From Chromatiaceae bacterium (lineage in GTDB: Bacteria > Pseudomonadota > Gammaproteobacteria > Chromatiales > Chromatiaceae), in the NCBI GenBank assembly GCA_024235175.1, contig JACKMX010000002.1, positions 806,001 to 870,000 on the forward strand: a stretch of 64,000 nucleotides of DNA, in the 5' to 3' direction. Position 1 is the stretch's first letter; each line of letters begins with the position of its first letter. The notes beneath the pieces were generated by a model. The model was not told the origin of the DNA and ran no database searches. It saw only the letters and a list, made by a program, of their open reading frames with translations. Made by a program: the position numbers and the translations under genes. Of the stretch, positions 26,262 through 35,355 are shown piece after piece.

Positions 26262-27049
26262 TGTCTTACTTCAGCCACTTCTTCGGCTCACTGTTGAGCA
26301 CTCTGCGTGATGTGCTGCCGATCGCGATCATCCTGTTCGGTTTTCAGCTGGTCATTCTTAGGAAGCGCATCCCCAATCTGCGGCAGATTTTGATTGGGTT
26401 CGTGTTCGTACTGCTCGGTCTTGCGTTCTTTCTGGAGGGGTTGGAACAGGCGCTTTTTCCCCTTGGAAAATTGATGGCCGAACAGCTGACAGCACCCGAT
26501 TTTCTGGGAACTACCGGCGGAGGAGATGGTGACTGGGCACACTACCTCTGGGTCTACGTGTTCGCCTTCGCCATCGGTTTTTCCACCACCATAGCCGAAC
26601 CGTCGTTGATCGCAGTCGCGATCAAGGCAAACCAGGTTTCAGGCGGGGCGATAGGCACCTGGGGGCTACGCATCGCGGTGGCTATCGGAGTCGCTGTCGG
26701 CATCAGTCTTGGTGCCTATCGAATCGTTACCGGCACTCCGCTTCACTACTATATAATTGTCGGATATATACTGGTGGTCATTCAGACTGTTTTCTGCCCC
26801 AAGACGATTATCGCCCTGGCCTATGATTCAGGCGGCGTTACCACCTCCACTGTAACCGTACCCCTGGTTGCAGCACTGGGGCTGGGTCTGGCCAACAATA
26901 TACCTGGCCGAAATCCATTGCTGGATGGTTTCGGTCTGATAGCTTTTGCCAGCCTTTTCCCCATCATGAGCGTGATGGGTTACGCTCAACTCAGTGAGTG
27001 GCGCGCCCGGCGGAACAAACGGTCCCGCGCAGATAACGAGAGGAATTAG
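26261..27049 (+). CDS. DUF1538 membrane protein, second copy
   Basis: 262 aa with the same layout as the preceding gene: DVLPIAIILFGFQLVILRKR, LFPLGKLMAEQL, GFSTTIAEPSLIAVAIKA, CPKTIIALAYDSGGVTTSTVTVPLVAALG and GRNPLLDGFGLIAFASLFPI. The two are clear paralogues and probably form a heteromeric membrane complex. A loop near residues 80-95 is Gly/Asp rich (GTTGGGDGDW) and is not in the first copy. The C-terminal tail is basic (RARRNKRSRADNERN). The PII-like gene begins two bases after the stop. Confidence 0.85.
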   Translation: MSYFSHFFGSLLSTLRDVLPIAIILFGFQLVILRKRIPNLRQILIGFVFVLLGLAFFLEGLEQALFPLGKLMAEQLTAPDFLGTTGGGDGDWAHYLWVYVFAFAIGFSTTIAEPSLIAVAIKANQVSGGAIGTWGLRIAVAIGVAVGISLGAYRIVTGTPLHYYIIVGYILVVIQTVFCPKTIIALAYDSGGVTTSTVTVPLVAALGLGLANNIPGRNPLLDGFGLIAFASLFPIMSVMGYAQLSEWRARRNKRSRADNERN

Positions 27050-27051
27050 CC

Positions 27052-27402
27052 GTGCATTTCAAATTGATCATCGCACTGATCGAAGACAGTAAAACCGAGC
27101 CCTTGCTTGAGGCCGCACGAGAGGCAGGAGCCACCGGTTCCACTGTCATCAGCCAGGCCAGAGGAGAAGGTGTGGAGAAGAGTAAAACCTTCTTCGGTCT
27201 TAATCTGGAGACGCAACGGGATATGATTTTGCTTCTCGTGGAAGAGCATTTAAGTCGTAGCATCCTGGAGACGATCAACCAAGTGGGGGAATTTGACGAT
27301 ACACCGGGTTCCGGAATCGCATTTCAAATCGATGTCGAGGATGCTGTGGGCGTCTCACACCAGATTAAACAGTTAACCAGCGTAGTGGAGGAAGAGTTGT
27401 GA
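27052..27402 (+). CDS. PII-like regulatory protein
   Basis: 116 aa, GTG start. Ferredoxin-like PII fold pattern: FKLIIALIEDSKTEPLLEAAREAGATGSTVISQARGEG, then a loop VEKSKTFFGLNLETQRDMILLLVEEH and SILETINQVGEFDDTPGSGIAFQIDVEDAVGV. The classical GlnB/GlnK T-loop with Tyr51 is not present, so uridylylation is unlikely. Stand-alone PII-like proteins often sit beside a transporter and control it by nucleotide binding (SbtB, for example). Position between the DUF1538 pair and a CBS protein supports such a role here. It overlaps the CBS gene by four bases. Confidence 0.78.
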   Translation: MHFKLIIALIEDSKTEPLLEAAREAGATGSTVISQARGEGVEKSKTFFGLNLETQRDMILLLVEEHLSRSILETINQVGEFDDTPGSGIAFQIDVEDAVGVSHQIKQLTSVVEEEL

Positions 27403-27800
27403 GCGAGGATAAAATTATCCGGGTCCGGGACATCATGAAGACCAAGTTCGATATGGTTGACGGCATAGCGACCGTGGAGGATGCCCTCAACCAGATGAGC
27501 CATGTGGACACCAAATGCCTGGTGGTAAAAAAACGCAATGAAAATGACGAATACGGGTTGGTGATGTTGTCTGACATTGCACGCCAAGTGCTGGCCAAAG
27601 ATAAATCTCCCAGCCGGATGAATATCTATGAGATTATGTCGAAGCCGGTCATTACCGTCGATCCCGATATGGATATCCGCTACTGCGCACGCCTGTTCAC
27701 ACGCTTCCATCTGTCAAGAGCACCGGTGGTCGACAACGGCAATATCGTCGGTATTGTGAGCTATACAGATATGACATTGAAAGGCCTTCGGCGGCAGTGA
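27399..27800 (+). CDS. Two-CBS-domain protein
   Basis: 133 aa, GTG start overlapping the PII-like gene. Two CBS motifs: VRDIMKTKFDMVDGIATVEDALNQMSHVDTKCLVV (about 7-65) and IYEIMSKPVITVDPDMDIRYCARLFTRFHLSRAPVVDNGNIVGIVSYTDM (about 75-128). CBS pairs bind adenine nucleotides and report energy charge. No other domain is attached, so it is probably a regulatory partner of the DUF1538 transporter-like pair. The ampD start overlaps its end by four bases. Confidence 0.9.
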   Translation: MSEDKIIRVRDIMKTKFDMVDGIATVEDALNQMSHVDTKCLVVKKRNENDEYGLVMLSDIARQVLAKDKSPSRMNIYEIMSKPVITVDPDMDIRYCARLFTRFHLSRAPVVDNGNIVGIVSYTDMTLKGLRRQ

Positions 27801-28345
27801 ACTCCAGGGTCAGCGGCGTCCTGCTGGCCGAAGCCAGTCAGCGCAGCTCGCCCAATCAGGATAACCGGCCTGCGAACTGCACAATCGATCTGCTGGTTAT
27901 CCATAATATCAGCCTTCCACCAAAACAGTTCGGCGGGCCCTGGATTGACGATCTTTTTAACAACCGACTCGATCCGGACATTCACCCCTTTTTTGTCGAC
28001 ATCTGGCAGCGCAGAGTCTCTGCGCATCTGCTGATTCGGCGCAACGGCCAGCTGCTGCAATACGTCCCGCTCAGCCAGCGCGCATGGCATGCCGGTGAAT
28101 CCTGTTTCGAGGGAAGGAGTAGGTGCAACGATTTCTCTATCGGCATAGAGCTGGAAGGGGCCGACGAAATTCCCTACACCGACCAGCAGTACCACAGACT
28201 CGTTCTGACGACAAAAAGCATCATGTCTCTCTACCCGGCTATCAACAGCAAGAGAATCATCGGCCATTGTGACATCGCGCCAGGCAGAAAAACCGATCCC
28301 GGACCCGCGTTCGATTGGAACAGATACTTTGCCGGACTTGGCTGA
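27797..28345 (+). CDS. ampD: 1,6-anhydro-N-acetylmuramyl-L-alanine amidase AmpD
   Basis: 182 aa, GTG start. Amidase_2 motifs: DLLVIHNISLPPKQFGG, VSAHLLIRRNGQLLQYVPLSQRAWHAG, FSIGIELEGAD and IIGHCDIAPGRKTDPG, with the zinc ligands His (VIHN), His (GHCD) and Asp (KTDPG). AmpD splits anhydromuropeptides in the cytoplasm during cell-wall recycling. Its start overlaps the CBS gene stop by four bases, so it is read with the DUF1538 operon, although the functions appear unrelated. Confidence 0.93.
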   Translation: MNSRVSGVLLAEASQRSSPNQDNRPANCTIDLLVIHNISLPPKQFGGPWIDDLFNNRLDPDIHPFFVDIWQRRVSAHLLIRRNGQLLQYVPLSQRAWHAGESCFEGRSRCNDFSIGIELEGADEIPYTDQQYHRLVLTTKSIMSLYPAINSKRIIGHCDIAPGRKTDPGPAFDWNRYFAGLG

Positions 28346-28349
28346 TTCG

Positions 28350-28976
28350 CTACCAATAGGCCAGCAGCCGCCCCTCCACAACTTTATGATCAAAACTTTT
28401 CAGTGGCCGCTTGCCTTTGGCTATGCATTGTCCGCTCTCTATATCGAACGCCCACTGGTGTTTGGGGCAGGTCAGGGTGGTGCCTTCCAGGGAGAGATGG
28501 GGAATATCGGTCACCTGATGAGGGCAACGGCTGTCGTACACGGCTATCTCGTCACCGTCGCGCCAGGTAAACAGGTGGCGTCCGTCTGATTCAAAATAAG
28601 CGGCTTCGCGCTGTGGCACCTCAGTTACCGGTGCAACATCATGCCACTCAGGTTTCGCATCAAGATTATCCGGCCGAAACTCCGGGATATCCATGTCCAA
28701 CAAAATCTCTGTGGCCCACACGATCTTGGCCAGACCGAGAACCGGGAAGGCCATCAGAAGCGCATCAAGAACCTCATTTGGCGAAGCGCCATTACGTAAC
28801 GCGCGGGTCAGATATTGGCGAAAGCCGCCCTCGGTCTGTACCGCAACCTTGGTAATAACCGAAATCAGATCCCGGGTTCGAATGTCCAGATGGGTCTCGG
28901 ATTTTTTCAGAAAAGAGAAATAGGCCGACATTGCTTCTGGCCGGGCCTTCAACAGATAATTCAGAGCATCACTCAT
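28350..28976 (-). CDS. Carboxymuconolactone decarboxylase-like / Rieske fusion protein
   Basis: 208 aa with two domains. Residues about 1-95 resemble an AhpD/carboxymuconolactone decarboxylase helix bundle (TRDLISVITKVAVQTEGG, YLTRALRNGASPNEVLDALL), but the CxxC pair of AhpD is absent. Residues about 110-208 are a Rieske domain: CPH near the middle and CPKH 17 residues later (YDSRCPHQV ... LTCPKHQW), with the expected C-x-H/C-x2-H ligands for a 2Fe-2S cluster. I know of no described function for this pairing. It converges with ampD and lies 104 bases downstream of lspA, possibly on its transcript. Confidence 0.82.
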   Translation of the reverse strand: MSDALNYLLKARPEAMSAYFSFLKKSETHLDIRTRDLISVITKVAVQTEGGFRQYLTRALRNGASPNEVLDALLMAFPVLGLAKIVWATEILLDMDIPEFRPDNLDAKPEWHDVAPVTEVPQREAAYFESDGRHLFTWRDGDEIAVYDSRCPHQVTDIPHLSLEGTTLTCPKHQWAFDIESGQCIAKGKRPLKSFDHKVVEGRLLAYW

Positions 28977-29080
28977 GTTTCGATAAACCTCCCAAATACT
29001 TCAATCGCTAAATCTTTATCGTCTTCTTTTCATGCAGGCACCTCACCCGGACAGCAGGCCAGCTGTGACAAGAGACCTCT

Positions 29081-29554
29081 CTACATTGCTCTGCCCCTAT
29101 ACTCCTCTCGCACCGTTTGGACCAGCATCAATATCACGCCCAGAGTAATTGCCGAATCTGCGACATTGAACGCCGGCCAATGCCAATCCCCATAGTAGAG
29201 ATCTATGAAATCGACCACATGTCCAAAAAACAGGCGGTCAAGGATATTGCCCAGCGCCCCACCCACCACCAGACTTAAAGCAACTGCACCAAGTCGCTGA
29301 TTGGCCGCCAGGCGGCTGATCCAGATTATCAACACCAGACTGACCATCAACCCTATCAGGATGAAAAACCAGCGCTGCCAGCCATCCTGATCACTCAGGA
29401 AACTGAAAGCAGCACCCTCGTTATAGACCAGCGTCAGGTTGAGATACGGCAGAACAGGCTCGACTTCAAAAACCAGAAAATTTGACTCAACCAGTTGCTT
29501 GCTGACTTGATCAAATATCACCACCACGAGAGAGAGCCAGAGCCAGCGCAGCAT
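29081..29554 (-). CDS. lspA: Signal peptidase II (lipoprotein)
   Basis: 157 aa from the ATG at 29554, which has AAGGAGAG upstream; the longer frame to 29623 overlaps ileS and is not used. Four membrane helices and the conserved motifs FDQVSKQLVE, YNEGAAFSFL, and GGALGNILDRLFFGHVVDFID, with the two catalytic Asp. It cleaves prolipoprotein signal peptides in the inner membrane. Last core gene of murJ-ribF-ileS-lspA. Confidence 0.96.
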   Translation of the reverse strand: MLRWLWLSLVVVIFDQVSKQLVESNFLVFEVEPVLPYLNLTLVYNEGAAFSFLSDQDGWQRWFFILIGLMVSLVLIIWISRLAANQRLGAVALSLVVGGALGNILDRLFFGHVVDFIDLYYGDWHWPAFNVADSAITLGVILMLVQTVREEYRGRAM

Positions 29555-29574
29555 TTGCAACTCTCCTTGCGAAA

Positions 29575-32403
29575 TCAGGCGTAATTCCGGATTTCGCCAT
29601 CTGTGGTAATGTTTACCACACAACGACCGCAGATGCTCGGATGCTCGCTGTTGCTGCCGACATCTTCATGATGATGCCAGCAGCGCGCACACTTTGCATG
29701 GCCCGATCTGGTTGCCAGAATGGCCAGTCCCTCAAGCGGGCTATTCACCGCATTCACCGGCCTTTGTTCAAATGCATGAATCCGTGCAGCGGAGGTGATC
29801 AACGCAAATCGCAACTCAGAGCCCAGGCTCTCTGTCAGTTGCAGCAATTCAGGAGAACAGTAAAGATCGACCTCCGCATCCAGCGAGGAGCCGATAACAC
29901 CATCTGCGCGCAGCAGTTCAAGCTGTTTTCCGACCGCCTCTCTCACTTCGATTACGCGCTTCCAGAATCTCCGATCGAATCGGTCCCCCTCATCCAGAGC
30001 GAAAAGACCCTCGTACCAGGTTTCCAGAAAAACTGATTCGCCCCGTTCACCTGGAATATGCGGCCATATCTCATCCGCGGTAAAACTGAGTATCGGCGCC
30101 AGCCAACGGACCATTGCCTCAATGATGTGGTACATCGCGGTCTGGCAGGACCGGCGCGCGAGGCTATTACGCTGAGTGGTATATTGCCTGTCCTTGATAA
30201 TATCCAGGTAGAAGCCACCCATCTCATTTACGCAAAAGTTGTGGATCGACTGGAAGATCTGGTGAAACTGGTAGGTTTGGTACGCCTCGACGATTTCCGC
30301 CTGTAACTGGTTTGCGCGTGCAACCGCCCAGCGGTCCAACTCGATCATATCCGCCGGGGCTACCAGGTTAACCGCAGGATCGAAACCGTCGATGTTGGCC
30401 AACAAAAATCGAGAAGTGTTGCGAATCCTGCGGTATGCATCCGCGGTACGCTTCAGGATTTCATCCGATACACTCATTTCACCACGGTAGTCGGTGGCAC
30501 AAACCCACAGGCGGATGATATCGGCCCCCAGTTTTTTCATGACATCCTGAGGGCTGACCACATTGCCGAGGGATTTCGACATCTTCAGCCCCTTGGCATC
30601 GACGGTAAATCCATGCGTCAGCACGCCCCTATAGGGTGCACAGCCGTCAATCGCCACCGATGTAAGCAGCGAGGACTGGAACCAGCCACGGTGCTGATCC
30701 GATCCTTCGAGGTAGAGGTCTGCCGGAAACTCAAGTCCTTCACGTGTTTTCAGGACCGAGAAATGTGTTACGCCCGAATCAAACCAGACATCAAGCGTAT
30801 CCGAAACTTTTTCGTAATGCTGAGAATCCTCACCCAGCAACTCCTCGGAATCGAGCGAAAACCATGCCTCGATTCCTGCCTTTTCCACACGCCCGGCCAC
30901 CTCCTCGATCAGCCGTGGTGTCTCCGGATGCAGATCTCCACTGCCCTTATGGATGAATAGGGCAATGGGTACACCCCAGGTACGCTGGCGTGATATGCAC
31001 CAGTCAGGCCGCCCCTTAACCATGCCTTCAATGCGGGCGCGGCCCCAGTCAGGTGTGAACAGAGTTTTTCCGATCTCCTGCAGCGCCGTCCCGCGCAGGC
31101 CTGCCTGCTCCATGCCGATAAACCACTGTGGGGTTGCACGAAAAATGATAGGCGTCTTATGCCTCCAGCAGTGCGGGTAACTGTGCGACATACGCGCCTC
31201 CTGCAGCAGTACACCCCGCTCCTTAAGCACGTCAATCACCTTCTCATTGGCGGTGAAAACATGCTCACCCTCAAACAGCTCAGTTCCCGCCACAAAACGA
31301 CCGTCACTGCCCACCGGATTATCCACCGGCAGTCCATAACGCTGACCGACTATATAGTCTTCCAGACCGTGGCCCGGTGCCGTGTGGACCGCGCCGGTTC
31401 CAGCCTCGAGAGTGACGTGTTCACCCAGAATCACCGGCACCTCTCGATTATAGAAGCAGTGCTTTAGCTTCAATCCCTCGAATGCATCGCCGCGGCCATA
31501 GGCGATCACATGATAATGTTCAATATTCCAGCGGCCCATCGCCTCTTTAAGCAGTCCCTCCGCCACCATTAACCGCTCCTTTCCCTGGGAAGTGTCGGCT
31601 TGGACGATGACATACTCCAGACCTGGATTGAGCGCCACCGCCTGGTTGGCCGGAAGTGTCCAGGGTGTCGTTGTCCAGATAACCAAAGACAAAGGACCTT
31701 CGCCGTGTCCATCGGGAATGGCATGGCAGCGCGCCATCAACGATTCGGCATCGGTCACCGAAAAGCGGACATCGATGGTGAAGGACTCCTTGTCCTTATA
31801 CTCAACTTCCGCCTCTGCCAGTGCGGACCCGCAGTCGGTGCACCAGTGCACCGGTTTGTAGCCCTTGTGCACATGTCCGTTGGCAACGATCCTTCCGAGT
31901 GCGCGGATGATGTCTGCTTCCGTTTTAAAATCCATTGTCAGATAGGGCCTGTCCCAATCGCCGAACACGCCCAAACGCTTGAAATCCATCCGCTGTCTGT
32001 CAATCTGCTTTGCCGCATATTCTCGGCAGGCGATCCGGAACCCGGCTGCGGTTACCTTGCCTCCCGGTTTACCGACCCTCTTCTCCACCTGCAGTTCTAT
32101 GGGCAGGCCGTGGCAATCCCATCCAGGTACGTAGGGCGCATCATGGCCGTCGAGCGTACGGCTTTTTACGATGAAATCCTTGATGACCTTGTTTACGGCA
32201 TGCCCTATATGGATATCACCATTGGCATAAGGGGGACCGTCATGCAGAATGAACTTCTGTCGCCCAATGCGCGCTTCGCGGATTTTCCGGTACAGGCCGA
32301 TGCTCTCCCACTTTTCCTGCATCTCCGGTTCACGCTGGGCGAGATTTCCCTTCATCGGAAATCCAGTCTTGGGAAGATTGAGGGTATTCTTGTAGTCGGT
32401 CAC
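29575..32403 (-). CDS. ileS: Isoleucyl-tRNA synthetase
   Basis: 942 aa. Class I synthetase with the HIGH-type motif GDIHIGHAVNK near residue 65, editing domain (TTPWTLPANQAVALNP), the KMSKS motif in GLKMSKSLGNV, and a C-terminal zinc site (CARCWHHHED, CGRCVVNI). It attaches Ile to tRNA-Ile. The length is that of E. coli IleS. The start overlaps the ribF stop by four bases; lspA starts 20 bases after its end. Confidence 0.98.
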   Translation of the reverse strand: MTDYKNTLNLPKTGFPMKGNLAQREPEMQEKWESIGLYRKIREARIGRQKFILHDGPPYANGDIHIGHAVNKVIKDFIVKSRTLDGHDAPYVPGWDCHGLPIELQVEKRVGKPGGKVTAAGFRIACREYAAKQIDRQRMDFKRLGVFGDWDRPYLTMDFKTEADIIRALGRIVANGHVHKGYKPVHWCTDCGSALAEAEVEYKDKESFTIDVRFSVTDAESLMARCHAIPDGHGEGPLSLVIWTTTPWTLPANQAVALNPGLEYVIVQADTSQGKERLMVAEGLLKEAMGRWNIEHYHVIAYGRGDAFEGLKLKHCFYNREVPVILGEHVTLEAGTGAVHTAPGHGLEDYIVGQRYGLPVDNPVGSDGRFVAGTELFEGEHVFTANEKVIDVLKERGVLLQEARMSHSYPHCWRHKTPIIFRATPQWFIGMEQAGLRGTALQEIGKTLFTPDWGRARIEGMVKGRPDWCISRQRTWGVPIALFIHKGSGDLHPETPRLIEEVAGRVEKAGIEAWFSLDSEELLGEDSQHYEKVSDTLDVWFDSGVTHFSVLKTREGLEFPADLYLEGSDQHRGWFQSSLLTSVAIDGCAPYRGVLTHGFTVDAKGLKMSKSLGNVVSPQDVMKKLGADIIRLWVCATDYRGEMSVSDEILKRTADAYRRIRNTSRFLLANIDGFDPAVNLVAPADMIELDRWAVARANQLQAEIVEAYQTYQFHQIFQSIHNFCVNEMGGFYLDIIKDRQYTTQRNSLARRSCQTAMYHIIEAMVRWLAPILSFTADEIWPHIPGERGESVFLETWYEGLFALDEGDRFDRRFWKRVIEVREAVGKQLELLRADGVIGSSLDAEVDLYCSPELLQLTESLGSELRFALITSAARIHAFEQRPVNAVNSPLEGLAILATRSGHAKCARCWHHHEDVGSNSEHPSICGRCVVNITTDGEIRNYA

Positions 32404-33365
32404 GGATGCTTACTCTGTTGTTTCAAATTAAAATCGTCTGTTAAAAAGAATTCTCTTGCGGCCCGGCAATCGAGTTCGATCTGCCGCCGCAGTTGATCGA
32501 ACGAGTCAAAACGTTTTTCATCCCGCAATTTAAGCCTGAATTCCACCTCTACGTGGGCACCGTAAATATCCTGTTCAAAATCGAACAGGTGTACTTCCAA
32601 CAGATAGCGCCGATCCCCTTTTACCGTTGGTCGGGTACCAATATTTGCCACTCCCGGGGCACTTGCCTCGTGCAATCCATAAACTGAAACTGCGTAGACG
32701 CCGTTCAAAGGGCTCACTTTACGGTGCAAGTTAATGTTGGCTGTGGGAAAACCAATGGTTCTGCCGCGCGCATCCCCGTGTGCCACCCGCCCACAAATTC
32801 GGTAGGGACGTCCCAGAAAGTGGGCTGCCAGATGAAGATCATCGTTGGCCAGCAGCTCCCGTATACGTGTACTGCTCACCCGTTCGTCACCCACCACAAA
32901 GCTGTTCATGTTCTCCACTTCGAACAGCTGTTTTTCACCCACAGTACGCAACAACGCGATATCTCCCGCCCTTTTCCTGCCAAAGCGGAAATCGTCTCCC
33001 ACAAACAGGTAGCGAATCCCCAGGCCATCCACCAGCAGGCGTTGCACGAACTGCTCTGCGGACATGGCTGCGAGTTTCTGATTAAACTCCAGCAGCACCA
33101 CCCGGTCGATACCCGTATTTTTTATTGCGTGCAGCTTTTCACGCAACCTGGTCAGCCGGGCGGGGGCTTTCTGCGGGGTGAAAAACTCCTGTGATTGGGG
33201 CTCGAAGGTGATTACTGTCGCCGGCAAACCGAACCGCAGTGCCTTCTCCCGCAGGTGTCCAAAAACCGCCTGGTGCCCCAGGTGTACGCCATCGAAGTTG
33301 CCAATGGTCGCCACACAACCCCGGTGCTCGGCACGCAGATTGTGCAAACCACGTATCACCTGCAT
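32400..33365 (-). CDS. ribF: Bifunctional riboflavin kinase / FAD synthetase
   Basis: 321 aa. N-terminal FAD synthetase nucleotidyltransferase domain (ATIGNFDGVHLGHQAVFGHL, FVGDDFRFGRKRAGD, SSTRIRELL) and C-terminal flavokinase domain (GRTIGFPTANINLHRKVSPLNGVYAV, GTRPTV, EVHLFDF). Makes FMN and FAD from riboflavin. ATG start; overlaps ileS by four bases, the standard gammaproteobacterial order. Confidence 0.97.
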   Translation of the reverse strand: MQVIRGLHNLRAEHRGCVATIGNFDGVHLGHQAVFGHLREKALRFGLPATVITFEPQSQEFFTPQKAPARLTRLREKLHAIKNTGIDRVVLLEFNQKLAAMSAEQFVQRLLVDGLGIRYLFVGDDFRFGRKRAGDIALLRTVGEKQLFEVENMNSFVVGDERVSSTRIRELLANDDLHLAAHFLGRPYRICGRVAHGDARGRTIGFPTANINLHRKVSPLNGVYAVSVYGLHEASAPGVANIGTRPTVKGDRRYLLEVHLFDFEQDIYGAHVEVEFRLKLRDEKRFDSFDQLRRQIELDCRAAREFFLTDDFNLKQQSKHP

Positions 33366-33482
33366 TGCAGTAAGCCCTGGAACTGATCAGCCCAAAGTTG
33401 GTGATTATAAGCGAACTTCCTATACAAGTCCCCGTTTAACCTACCAAAGCCTGTTAACACTATGCGGATATCCATCGAGAAC

Positions 33483-33572
33483 GGCTGTTTTTCCACAGGG
33501 CAAGGCGCACTGAGCGTAGTGTACTGGCCGCACATGTTCGAAAATATAACGCAGCCCTGGGGAAAAACAGCC
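33483..33572. repeat. Long imperfect inverted repeat between murJ and ribF
   Basis: A 19-base arm at 33483-33501 (begins GGCTGTTTTTCC) is complementary at 18 of 19 positions to 33554-33572 (ends GGAAAAACAGCC), with 52 bases between. The spacer contains a smaller CACT/AGTG repeat and GTTCGAA. The 304 bases between ribF and murJ (33366-33669) hold no gene; this element is the only structure I see there. It looks like a MITE or REP-type intergenic unit, or a large hairpin on the murJ-ribF transcript. Confidence 0.6.
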
Positions 33573-33669
33573 CCGTCCCTTTGGATTGGCGTTCAAATGT
33601 GCCCGGCCCGCAGAGCTTCAATTGATGCTATAAGCAATTATTCGTTAATCGCTGTCACTGACAAGGGAA

Positions 33670-35199
33670 TCATGGACTCTCATTACGAAAGTGGCGCGGC
33701 CTGATTCCAAAGGCCAGTAACGCCACAGAATAGGCCAGGAACCCACCGGCCATGAGACCTAACAGCCACCATACCTTATTCAGAGTTGTTGCAGAGGTCC
33801 ACTCGGATAAAGCTCCACCCCCCCAATAGAGCACCAGCCCCAGCACGGTGCTCGCGGCAACTCCCTGCAACAACAGCTGAGGCCAGCCTGATTGAGGCAC
33901 ATAGACACCATCGCGCCTCAGTCCGCGGAATAGCAGATAGGCATTGAGCGAAGCGGAAAGGGTGGTGGCCAGTGCGAGCCCCGCATGTGCGAGAGGAAAT
34001 ACCAGTGCGATATTCATTATCATATTAGTAGCCATGGCGATGACAGCAATGCGTACCGGAGTGCGTGTATCCTGGCGCGCGTAATATCCCGGTGCCAATA
34101 CCTTGATCAGAATAAACGGCACCAGCCCGAGAGAATAGGCGATCAGGCTTCGCTGAGCCATGACAACGTCTACTGCCAGAAAAGCGTCCGATTGAAACAG
34201 CGTTGCGATCATAGGACCGGACAACATGAACAGTCCCACGGCAGCCGGCAACCCCAGCAACAGTACCCAACGCAACGCCCAGTCGATGGTGCGGGAGAAC
34301 CCCCCGGTTGATTCAATGGCATGGGTGCGGGAAAGACTGGGCAGTATGACAGTGCCCAGTGCCACGCCCAATACACCGAGAGGAAACTCCATCAACCGAT
34401 CCGAATAGTAGAGCCAGGAGATGCTGCCCGTTACCAGAAATGAGGCGATAAGTGTATCCAGCAACAAGTTCAGCTGAGTTACGGATACACCGAACAGCGC
34501 CGGCAGCATGAGCCTGCCTATCTTCCGCACGCCCTCGTCCCTCGGTGCGAACCTGAACTTCGGAAGCAGCCTTAGCTGATGCAGAAAGGGACCCTGAAAC
34601 AGTAGCTGAGCAATACCGGCGAATAGAACCCCCCAGGCCAGCGCAACCACCGGACGATCCATTAAAGGCGACAACCAGAGCGCGCAAGCGATCATGGAAA
34701 TATTGAGCAGTACCGGCGTAAATGCGGGAATGCCGAACCGGTTGTGTGCATTGAGAATACCACCGGCCAACGCGGTCAGTGAGATAAAGAACAGATAAGG
34801 AAAGGTTAGCCGAAGCATATCACTGGCAAGCGCCAGTTTAGCCGGATCGCCGATAAAGCCCGGCGCAAAAATCATGACCAGAAAAGGGGCCCCGATCACG
34901 CCCAGTAGAGTTACTGCCAGCAGCACGGTCCCCAATGTACCCGCGACATGGTCGATGAACATTCTCAGTTCATCAAACCCCCGCTTCTCCTTATACTCGG
35001 TCAGAACCGGTACAAAAGCCACGGAAAAAGCGCCCTCAGCAAACAGGCGGCGCAACAGATTGGGGATTTTAAAAGCGACAAAAAAGGCATCGGTACCGGC
35101 ACTGGCGCCAAACAGATGCGCAAACACCAGATCGCGGATAAAACCCAATACACGAGACAGCAAGGTGTTAGATCCGACCTTTGCCAGCGACTTGAGCAT
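33670..35199 (-). CDS. murJ: Lipid II flippase MurJ
   Basis: 509 aa from the ATG at 35199 (MLKSLAKVGSNTLLSRVLGFIRD, the typical MurJ start; an ATG five codons earlier is possible). About 14 membrane helices. Conserved parts include FVAFKIPNLLRRLFAEGAFSVAFVPVL, SISWLYYSDRLMEFPLGVLGVALGTVILPSLS and APGYYARQDTRTPVRI. MurJ flips lipid II across the inner membrane for peptidoglycan synthesis. Divergent from rpsT and upstream of ribF, a conserved order. Confidence 0.97.
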   Translation of the reverse strand: MLKSLAKVGSNTLLSRVLGFIRDLVFAHLFGASAGTDAFFVAFKIPNLLRRLFAEGAFSVAFVPVLTEYKEKRGFDELRMFIDHVAGTLGTVLLAVTLLGVIGAPFLVMIFAPGFIGDPAKLALASDMLRLTFPYLFFISLTALAGGILNAHNRFGIPAFTPVLLNISMIACALWLSPLMDRPVVALAWGVLFAGIAQLLFQGPFLHQLRLLPKFRFAPRDEGVRKIGRLMLPALFGVSVTQLNLLLDTLIASFLVTGSISWLYYSDRLMEFPLGVLGVALGTVILPSLSRTHAIESTGGFSRTIDWALRWVLLLGLPAAVGLFMLSGPMIATLFQSDAFLAVDVVMAQRSLIAYSLGLVPFILIKVLAPGYYARQDTRTPVRIAVIAMATNMIMNIALVFPLAHAGLALATTLSASLNAYLLFRGLRRDGVYVPQSGWPQLLLQGVAASTVLGLVLYWGGGALSEWTSATTLNKVWWLLGLMAGGFLAYSVALLAFGIRPRHFRNESP

Positions 35200-35326
35200 A
35201 GATCCGCATTCCATCCAGCGTAGTTAAGTAAAAGCAGAGATTATAGGCCCTCAACAATCCCCCGCAGAAATATATTAGGGCCGGCCGGAAACCTGAATAC
35301 CTCAATACCGCAAATACAACTTTATG

Positions 35327-35355
35327 TTGACAACAATGGGTGTTGGTCGCAAAAT
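35327..35355 (+). promoter_or_regulatory. Candidate sigma-70 promoter of rpsT
   Basis: A perfect TTGACA at 35327-35332, a 17-base spacer, and CAAAAT at 35350-35355 (four of six with TATAAT). Transcription would start near 35362, about 35 bases before the rpsT start codon. Confidence 0.55.

Noticed and set aside
33462..33704. 80-codon plus-strand frame between ribF and murJ
   Set aside because: It runs through the inverted repeat and into the murJ 3' end, has no ribosome site, and its composition is not protein-like.
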